From positions 62,001 through 126,000 of the forward strand of contig JAHBYP010000009.1 in assembly GCA_019635875.1 (NCBI GenBank): a stretch of 64,000 bases of DNA. The letters are read 5' to 3'. The notes below the pieces were generated by a model. The model ran no database searches. It was not told the DNA's origin and saw only the letters and a list, made by a program, of their open reading frames with translations. This document shows, piece by piece, positions 58,333 to 64,000 of this stretch. The DNA is from Alphaproteobacteria bacterium. GTDB taxonomy: Bacteria; Pseudomonadota; Alphaproteobacteria; Reyranellales; Reyranellaceae. The position numbers were made by a program, and so were the translations under genes. Every line of letters starts with the position of its first letter. Position 1 is the first letter of the stretch.

Positions 58333-59385
58333 ATGCGCGCCATGCAAATCGTCGAGTTCGGCAAGCCGCTGAAGCTGAACAGCTACGACGATCCCAAGCC
58401 CTCGGGTTCCGAGGTGCTGGTGAAGATCGTCTCGAGCGGCGTGTGTCATTCCGACCTGCATATCTGGGAAGGCTTCTTCGACATCGGCGGCGGCCAGAAG
58501 CTGGAGATGGCGGCGCGCGGCCTGAAGCTGCCCTTCACGCTGGGCCACGAGATCGCCGGCGAGGTCGTGGCCGTCGGTCCCGACGTGAAGGACGTGAAGC
58601 CGGGCAGCCGCTACGTCGTCTTCCCGTGGATCGGCTGCGGCACCTGCGCCGCCTGCCAGGCCGGCGAGGAACTGCTGTGCCCGACGCCGCGCACGTTGGG
58701 CACGCGGCGCGACGGCGGCTACGCCACGCACGTGATCGTGCCGCATGCCAGGTACCTGGTCGATCCCGGCAATTCGCCGATCGATCTGGCGTGCACCTAC
58801 GCCTGCTCCGGCCTCACCGCCTACAGCGCGATCCGCAAGACCGAGACGGTGAAGAACCGCAAGCGCCTGCTGCTGGTCGGCGCCGGCGGCGTCGGGCTCG
58901 CAGGCCTAGAGGTCGCCAAGGCGATCTTCGACGGCGAGATCGTGGTGGCCGACATCGACGACAGCAAGCTCGCGGTGGCGAAGAAGCACGGTGCGCACCA
59001 CACGGTGAATCCCAAGGCCGATGGCGCGGTGCAGAAGCTGGTGCAGGAGACCGGCGGCGGCGTCGACGCGGCCATCGACTTCGTCGGCGCCGCGGCCTCG
59101 TTCCGCTTCGCCTTCGACTCGATACGCAGAGGCGGCAAGGTGGTGATCGTCGGCCTGTTCGGCGGCGACGCGCCCTTCGCGCCCATCGCCATGCCGTTCA
59201 AGATGGCGGCGATCGAAGGCTCCTATGTCGGCAACCTGCAAGAGCTGCAGGAGCTGATGAAGCTGGTGCGCGAGGGCCGCGTTCAGCCCCTGCCCTACTC
59301 CACCCGTCCCCTCGAAGCGGCTTACGATGTGCTGGAAGAGCTCAAGGCCGGCAAGGTCGTCGGCCGCGTGGTACTGACGCCGTAG
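58333..59385 (+). CDS. Zinc-dependent alcohol dehydrogenase
   Basis: A 350-residue MDR enzyme. Catalytic zinc ligands are in GVCHSDLH and GHEIAGEV; the structural zinc cysteines are in CGTCAACQAGEELLC. Nucleotide-binding loop: VGAGGVGLAGLEVAKAIF. It has extra residues (FFDIGGGQKLEMAARG) after the first ligand, which recall aryl or 6-hydroxycyclohexene carbonyl-CoA-type dehydrogenases. The start has GGGAGGGACCCC before it. Substrate unknown. Confidence 0.9.
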   Translation: MRAMQIVEFGKPLKLNSYDDPKPSGSEVLVKIVSSGVCHSDLHIWEGFFDIGGGQKLEMAARGLKLPFTLGHEIAGEVVAVGPDVKDVKPGSRYVVFPWIGCGTCAACQAGEELLCPTPRTLGTRRDGGYATHVIVPHARYLVDPGNSPIDLACTYACSGLTAYSAIRKTETVKNRKRLLLVGAGGVGLAGLEVAKAIFDGEIVVADIDDSKLAVAKKHGAHHTVNPKADGAVQKLVQETGGGVDAAIDFVGAAASFRFAFDSIRRGGKVVIVGLFGGDAPFAPIAMPFKMAAIEGSYVGNLQELQELMKLVREGRVQPLPYSTRPLEAAYDVLEELKAGKVVGRVVLTP

Positions 59386-59501
59386 TAGTCATGCTGTCGA
59401 CATCCTGACGCGCGCAGAAGTGAACTGTCGCGGCGTCGCGTTGCCGCGTCGGCGCCGCATATCACCTCTTGCCTGTGTGCTCCACCGACAGGAGGTCCCC
59501 G

Positions 59502-60209
59502 ATGAACCAGGATCAGCCCCGCCGTGATCTTTTGGCAGCAACTGGCGCCCTCGCGGCAATCGGCGCGATCGGCCTGACCTCGGCCGCGCGCGCGCAGCCG
59601 GCAACGCCGAAGGTCGAGTACGCGATCAGGAAGCTGCCCTTCGCACCGGACTCTATCGCTGGCCTGTCCGAGAAGCTGCTCGTCAGCCACCACCAGAACA
59701 ACTACAGCGGCGCGGTGAAGCGCCTGAACGCGATCACGGCGCAGCTCGGTACCCTCGATATGGCAACGGCGCCGACCTTCGTGCTCAACGGACTGAAGCG
59801 CGAGGAGCTCCTAGCTGCCAACTCGATGATCCTGCACGAGCTATACTTCGAAATGCTGGGCGGTACCGGAGATCCTCAAGGCGCGCTGGCCCAGGCGATG
59901 ATCCGCGACTTCGGCAGCGTTGCGCGCTGGAAGACCGAGTTCTCGAGTATCGGAAAGGCGCTGGGCGGCGGCTCGGGCTGGGTGCTGCTGAGCTATTCGC
60001 CGCGCGATCGTCGCCTGGTGACCAGCTGGGCGGCCGATCACACCATGAGTCTGGCGGACGGGCGACCGCTGCTGGCGCTCGACATGTACGAGCACGCCTA
60101 TCACATGGACTACGGTGCGCGCGCGGCCGCCTATGTCGACACCTACATGCGGACCATCCGGTGGGACCGTGTCGGCGTACTGTTCGAGCGGGCGACTCGC
60201 GACGGCTAG
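59502..60209 (+). CDS. Exported Fe/Mn-type superoxide dismutase
   Basis: A 235-residue protein whose N-terminus QPRRDLLAATGALAAIGAIG is a Tat-like signal with twin arginines and an AxA cleavage region near RAQPA. The mature enzyme has SHHQNNYSGAVKRLN (first His), HELYFEML (second), and the DMYEHAYHMDYG motif with the last Asp and His, giving the four metal ligands. Metal preference is not clear from the second-shell residues. Location is probably periplasmic. It has a strong AGGAGG site. Confidence 0.88.
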   Translation: MNQDQPRRDLLAATGALAAIGAIGLTSAARAQPATPKVEYAIRKLPFAPDSIAGLSEKLLVSHHQNNYSGAVKRLNAITAQLGTLDMATAPTFVLNGLKREELLAANSMILHELYFEMLGGTGDPQGALAQAMIRDFGSVARWKTEFSSIGKALGGGSGWVLLSYSPRDRRLVTSWAADHTMSLADGRPLLALDMYEHAYHMDYGARAAAYVDTYMRTIRWDRVGVLFERATRDG

Positions 60210-60216
60210 ACTCAGC

Positions 60217-61203
60217 TCAGCCGATCGCCAGGCGCGTGCCGGCACCCTGGGCAAGAGCACGGCGATAGATGCCGGCCGCGGCGGCGACGTCCTGCAGGCC
60301 GAGGCCGGTGCTGTCGAACAGCGTGATCTGCCCGTCGTCGGTTCGTCCGGACTTCCGTGCGGCGACAATCTCCGCCAGGGTAGCGTGCACGGTCTCGCGC
60401 GTGACCGCACCCGCCGCCATGGCGTGATGCAAGTCGCCGATCTCGGCACACTGCTCTAACGAGTCGACGACTGCGCGCGCGGCCGCGTAGAGCCGCGGGT
60501 GGATCTCGCTCTTGTCGTGGTTGTCGGCGCCGATGGCGGCGACGAAGGTGCCCGGCCGCACCAGTTCCGTGGTCAGGAACGGGGTGCGAGCCGAAGTGCA
60601 GGTGACGATGACGTCGCTGTCGCGGGCGACGGCGAGATCAGGGCTCGGGCGTACCTCGAGCTTCAGCCGCGCAGCGAGCTCGCGCGCCAGCCTGTCGGCG
60701 GCGTCGGACCGGATGTCCCAGATGTGGATCGTGTCGAGACGCAGCGCGGCCGAAATGGCGATCGCCTGGATGCGGCCCTGCACGCCGGCGCCGCAGATGG
60801 TGGCAATCTTCGAGTCCGGCCGCGCCAGGTGACGGGCCGCGAGCGTGGTCGCCGCCCCCGTCCGATTGATGGTGACCTCGATCGAATCCATCAGTGCCAG
60901 CGGCCGCCCGTTGCTCGCGTCGGCGAGATAGATCACGCCCTGCACGGTAGGCAGGCCAGTTGCGGCGGGATTGCCGGGATAATTGCCGTTGAGCTTGATG
61001 GCGACGACGGGTGGATCGCCCGTCAGCAATGCCGCGCCCTTGGCATGGTACGAGCCGCCCGGCACCTGGAACCCTGCGGCTGGCGGTGCCAATGCCGCGC
61101 CGCCGACGGCGGCCCGAAAGCCCGCTTCGACGGCATCGACGTAGTCGCCGTAGGTCATGAGCCGGGCGATATCGGCACGCGACAGGACGAGCAGGGTCGA
61201 CAT
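60217..61203 (-). CDS. Ornithine cyclodeaminase/mu-crystallin family protein
   Basis: A 328-residue NAD(P)-binding protein. Family features: GGSYHAKGAALLTGDPPVVAIKLNGNYPGN near residues 45-80 (catalytic Lys), MDSIEVTINRTGAATTLAARHL, the nucleotide loop ATICGAGVQGRIQ and IGADNHDKSEIHPRL. Members deaminate ornithine, reduce ketimines or act as alanine dehydrogenase. The function is not decided. It ends eight bases from the SOD stop (convergent) and starts two bases from the GST gene. Confidence 0.87.
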   Translation of the reverse strand: MSTLLVLSRADIARLMTYGDYVDAVEAGFRAAVGGAALAPPAAGFQVPGGSYHAKGAALLTGDPPVVAIKLNGNYPGNPAATGLPTVQGVIYLADASNGRPLALMDSIEVTINRTGAATTLAARHLARPDSKIATICGAGVQGRIQAIAISAALRLDTIHIWDIRSDAADRLARELAARLKLEVRPSPDLAVARDSDVIVTCTSARTPFLTTELVRPGTFVAAIGADNHDKSEIHPRLYAAARAVVDSLEQCAEIGDLHHAMAAGAVTRETVHATLAEIVAARKSGRTDDGQITLFDSTGLGLQDVAAAAGIYRRALAQGAGTRLAIG

Positions 61204-61204
61204 C

Positions 61205-61903
61205 TCAGTACCTCGGGCGATGCTCGGCGACCCAGCTGCGGGCGTGCTCGACCGGCTTGCCGATGAAGGGCGCCACCATGGCGCGGACCTGCACGACGCT
61301 GGGCAGCGCGCTCATACGCGCCAGCCAGGCGAGGATGCGCGGCCGGGTCGACAGCAGGCCCGGGCCTTCGGGCGTCAGGCTGAGCGAGGTCATGGTGGGC
61401 AGCATGAAGAAATCCGCGAGAGTCGGTCGCTCCTCGATCAGGAACGCACGTTCGTGCGCCAGCTCGCGCTCCAGGACGTCGAGGCCAGCCGCGATCCTGG
61501 GCAGGGCGGCAGCAACGACCTTCTCGTCGGGGGCGATGCCCAGCGCCGGGTAGATCAGTCGCTCATGCGCCAGGTGATAGGCGACGTATGGGTAGTAGTA
61601 GCTGTTGAGCGCGCTGATCCACTGGTTCATGCGCGCCCGCTCGCGCACGCCGGCCGGCTGCAGGCTGGGACCGTAGAACGCGTCGTCGACATAGGTCGCG
61701 ATGGCGGCAGTCTCGTAGAGCCGGAAGCCGTCGTGGTCGAGAATCGGCACACGGTTGAACGGATGCAGCGCGAGATGGTCCGGCTTGCCCATCTCGGGCT
61801 CGAGGTCGTGGAAGTCGAAGGCCACGCCTTTGTGCGTCAGCACGAGACGCACGATGTTGACGTAGGTGCTGACGGGAAAGCCGTAGACGGTCACGCCGGT
61901 CAC
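61205..61903 (-). CDS. Glutathione S-transferase
   Basis: A 232-residue GST: N-domain VTVYGFPVSTYVNIVRLVL, RVPILDHDGFRLYETAAIATYVDD, and C-domain RAFLIEERPTLADFFMLPT. The active Ser/Thr is likely in PVSTYV. The start is GTG at 61903 preceded by GGAGGCGACC. It sits between a beta-propeller gene and the ornithine-cyclodeaminase-like gene on the same strand. Confidence 0.89.
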   Translation of the reverse strand: MTGVTVYGFPVSTYVNIVRLVLTHKGVAFDFHDLEPEMGKPDHLALHPFNRVPILDHDGFRLYETAAIATYVDDAFYGPSLQPAGVRERARMNQWISALNSYYYPYVAYHLAHERLIYPALGIAPDEKVVAAALPRIAAGLDVLERELAHERAFLIEERPTLADFFMLPTMTSLSLTPEGPGLLSTRPRILAWLARMSALPSVVQVRAMVAPFIGKPVEHARSWVAEHRPRY

Positions 61904-61912
61904 GGTCGCCTC

Positions 61913-62845
61913 CTATGCGTCGTCGATGCGGTAGACCGCCGCGCGATGCGTGCGCGGCAGGAACGCGCAGAGCCAGTCGCCTGATGGCGACAGCGCCGTG
62001 GTGTGCGCTCCGTGCTCCGTCTCGATCGTCGCCATCTTCTGCAGCGGCGACGTCGCGAATACGTCGATCACGCCCGGATCGCCGACCGCGACATAGAGCT
62101 GACGGCGTCGGCGGTTGAACCAGACGACGTCGGGCGCACCGCTCAGCCTCTTCTCGTCGAGCACCCCGCCTGAGCGCGCGTCGAACGTCACCAGCACGCC
62201 GGCGTCGCAGGCACAGAACAGCCGCTGCGTCTCGAGATCGATATCGAGGCCGTGCGCGCCGGCGTGCGGAACAGCAATCGTGCGCGCGATGCGGTCAGGC
62301 CGGCGCGCATCGATGACGACAATCTGGGAAGGTTCGGCGATGTTGACGTAGAACAGCCCGGTTGTCGGATCGAACACCGTCCAGCGCGTACGGCCGGGCA
62401 CCGCGATCTCGCGCCGCACGGAGTCGCCGCCCAGCCAGACCATCGAGACCGTGTGTGTGCCCGGTGTCGCCTCGTCGCCGACATTGGCCGCGAGGACGAG
62501 CCGGCGGCTGTGGTCGTATGCCAGGCCGTTGGGTCGCACGCCTACCCCCAGGCGACGCACCACGGGCTCGCGCCCGGGGACGAACACGCCGATCGTGTCG
62601 GCGCCGCGATTCGACGAGAGGACGATCTGCCCCTCCTCGCTGACCAGCGCGCCGGCTGCGCCAGGCAGGTCGGGGATCGAATAAAGATACTCGCGGCGCA
62701 GCGGATCGAGGACGTCGATGGCGTCATTCGCGGTGTGCGCGACGTAGACGTGACCGCTCGCGGCGTGCACCGCGGCGTGGTCGAAGCCGCCCCTGCCCTT
62801 GTGCGGCGGCAGATCGACATGGCCGACGAGGTTTAGCACGCTCAT
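61913..62845 (-). CDS. YncE-like beta-propeller protein
   Basis: A 310-residue protein of repeated beta blades (VYVAHTANDAIDVLD, GADTIGVFVPGREP, YVNIAEPSQIVVIDAR, YVAVGDPGVIDVFA), each with a YV-x-N/D-IDV pattern as in YVTN/YncE proteins. Unlike YncE, it has no signal peptide, so it may be cytoplasmic or be exported otherwise. No catalytic site is recognisable. It overlaps the MATE gene stop by four bases (ATGA). Confidence 0.78.
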   Translation of the reverse strand: MSVLNLVGHVDLPPHKGRGGFDHAAVHAASGHVYVAHTANDAIDVLDPLRREYLYSIPDLPGAAGALVSEEGQIVLSSNRGADTIGVFVPGREPVVRRLGVGVRPNGLAYDHSRRLVLAANVGDEATPGTHTVSMVWLGGDSVRREIAVPGRTRWTVFDPTTGLFYVNIAEPSQIVVIDARRPDRIARTIAVPHAGAHGLDIDLETQRLFCACDAGVLVTFDARSGGVLDEKRLSGAPDVVWFNRRRRQLYVAVGDPGVIDVFATSPLQKMATIETEHGAHTTALSPSGDWLCAFLPRTHRAAVYRIDDA

Positions 62846-64000
62846 GGCGACCCTCCGGACGGACTGCGGGTGCGCAGCTGAAAGGCGATCGCGACAATCG
62901 CGCCAGCCACCGCGAGGCCCAGCGCGGTCACGATGGCGAGGCCGGTCACGCCGCTTTCGGTGGCGTTGATCACGATCCAGCCGCCGACCGCGAGAAACAC
63001 CGCGCGACTGACGACGGCGACCAGCGGCCAGAATGTCTGGCCCATGGCCTGGAAGGCCTGGGTCAGCGTGTTGGTGCCGATGAAGGCGTAGCCAAGCGCG
63101 GCGACACAGAGATAAGCGGCAGCCGGTGCGGCGATGTTGGCATCCGTGGTGAACAGCGAGATCCACAGCCCAGGCCACAGGATCGCCAGCACCCCGACAA
63201 TGCCCGTCGCCGCTACCGCCAGCCCCGCGGCAATCCAGGCGATGCGCAAGGCGCGCGCCGTCTGGCCGGCACCGATATTGGTGCCGACCATTGCCACGAC
63301 GGTCGCGCCCAGCCCGAACACCAACGGGTACATCAGGTACTCGAGACGCACCGCCGCACCCACGCCAGCGAGCGTCGCCACACCCAGCGCGCCGGCATAG
63401 CTGGTCAGCAGTGCGAGCGAGACATTGTTGAGAATCGGCTGCAGCGACAGCGGCGCGCCGGTGCGAAGAATGTCGCGGAACAGCCGGCCGCTCAGTGTCA
63501 CGCTGCGCAGGGTCAGGCGTATCGGTGCCCGCCCCGATGCCAGGTACGCCGCGAGGAACAACGACGACGCAGTGAACGAGAACACCGTCGCGATGCCCGC
63601 ACCGGCAATGCCCAGGGCCGGCACCGGCCCCCAGCCGAACACGAGCAGCGGCACCAGGCCGATGTGCAGAATCTCGGCCGCGATATAGACCCAGGCCAGC
63701 ACACCCACTTGCCCCGTGCCGCGCACCACGCTGGTGAGCGCGCTCAGCAGCCAGTACGCGAATGCGCCGGCGAAGATGACGTTGGAGTAGTCGAGAGCCG
63801 CCACGAGGATCGCGCCACTTCCACCCAGCGCGCGATAGATCGCGGGACCGGCGGCCAGGAACACGGCGCTGAACAGGACCGCGACCGCGAGAGCGATAAT
63901 TAGACCGTGCACCGCAAGCGCTGCGGCTTCCTCGCGCCGGCCCGCGCCGATCGCGCGCGCGACGGCCGAGGCCATCGCGCCGCCCATGCTGAAGTTCGCC
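62842..64000 (-). CDS. MATE-family efflux transporter (5' end cut by window)
   Basis: The visible 386 residues hold ten or more hydrophobic segments; the N-terminal helix or two are outside. Early NFSMGGAMASAVARAIGAGRREEAAAL is the MATE motif; GVAGA-like PALGIAGAGIATVFSF and LQPILNNVSLALLTSYAG come later. These pumps expel drugs or organic cations with Na+ or H+. First gene of a likely four-gene unit with the propeller, GST and cyclodeaminase-like genes. Confidence 0.87.
   Translation of the reverse strand, partial: ANFSMGGAMASAVARAIGAGRREEAAALAVHGLIIALAVAVLFSAVFLAAGPAIYRALGGSGAILVAALDYSNVIFAGAFAYWLLSALTSVVRGTGQVGVLAWVYIAAEILHIGLVPLLVFGWGPVPALGIAGAGIATVFSFTASSLFLAAYLASGRAPIRLTLRSVTLSGRLFRDILRTGAPLSLQPILNNVSLALLTSYAGALGVATLAGVGAAVRLEYLMYPLVFGLGATVVAMVGTNIGAGQTARALRIAWIAAGLAVAATGIVGVLAILWPGLWISLFTTDANIAAPAAAYLCVAALGYAFIGTNTLTQAFQAMGQTFWPLVAVVSRAVFLAVGGWIVINATESGVTGLAIVTALGLAVAGAIVAIAFQLRTRSPSGGSP

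Overview
The window is a GC-rich, gene-dense piece of chromosome from an alphaproteobacterium. The strongest clues are conserved gene orders: rpmF-plsX-fabH-ihfA-merR preceded by a DUF177 gene and a ubiquinol-cytochrome c chaperone gene; nrdR-ribD-ribE-ribB-ribH-nusB-thiL next to glyA and rpiB; rplM-rpsI; and a branched-chain amino-acid (liv) ABC cluster carrying a DUF6867 gene. The family cannot be fixed from this window alone. The order Hyphomicrobiales or a Rhodospirillales/Reyranella-like group would fit. No prophage, CRISPR array, integrase, transposase or rRNA operon is visible. One tRNA (Pro, GGG) is present. About 70 protein genes are supported, the first and last cut by the window edges.

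Layout. 1-5.4 kb: gamma carbonic anhydrase (partial), argC, an alpha/beta hydrolase, a shrunken plsY-like gene, purB and rplM-rpsI. 5.5-8.8 kb: a patatin-like membrane phospholipase operon with a small unknown protein and a hotdog thioesterase. 8.9-25 kb: catabolic and housekeeping enzymes (enoyl-CoA hydratase, HpaI-type aldolase, class II aldolases, old-yellow-enzyme, LLM flavin enzyme, class V aminotransferase, MetY, GST), transporters and a TetR regulator with a readable operator. One small operon holds an unrecognised HNH-like protein. 25-31 kb: tRNA-Pro, merR, ihfA, fabH, plsX, rpmF, DUF177, the bc1 chaperone, bamE and a class II histone-deacetylase-like enzyme. 32-38 kb: hppA (proton pyrophosphatase), an MFS transporter and an odd DUF4031/periplasmic-binding-protein fusion. 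37.7-45 kb: the thiL-nusB-riboflavin-nrdR-glyA-rpiB block, where the RibB protein has a GTP cyclohydrolase II domain without its zinc cysteines. 45-50.7 kb: the liv ABC transporter. 52-64 kb: glutaryl-CoA dehydrogenase, flavodoxin-like enzyme, GSTs, CorA, SDR, MaoC, a zinc alcohol dehydrogenase, a Tat-exported superoxide dismutase, an ornithine-cyclodeaminase-like enzyme, a beta-propeller and a MATE pump (partial).

The most unusual material is between the genes. (1) Two tandem hairpins at 32122-32313 share a nearly identical loop while their 15-18-bp stems differ at four positions, each change being compensated on the opposite arm. (2) An about 125-bp imperfect palindrome occurs three times; two copies share the TAG stop codon of the neighbouring gene and the third begins within a few bases of a stop. 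(3) At least three further palindromic repeat families are scattered between genes. These look like non-autonomous mobile elements or folded RNA elements and deserve a genome-wide search.
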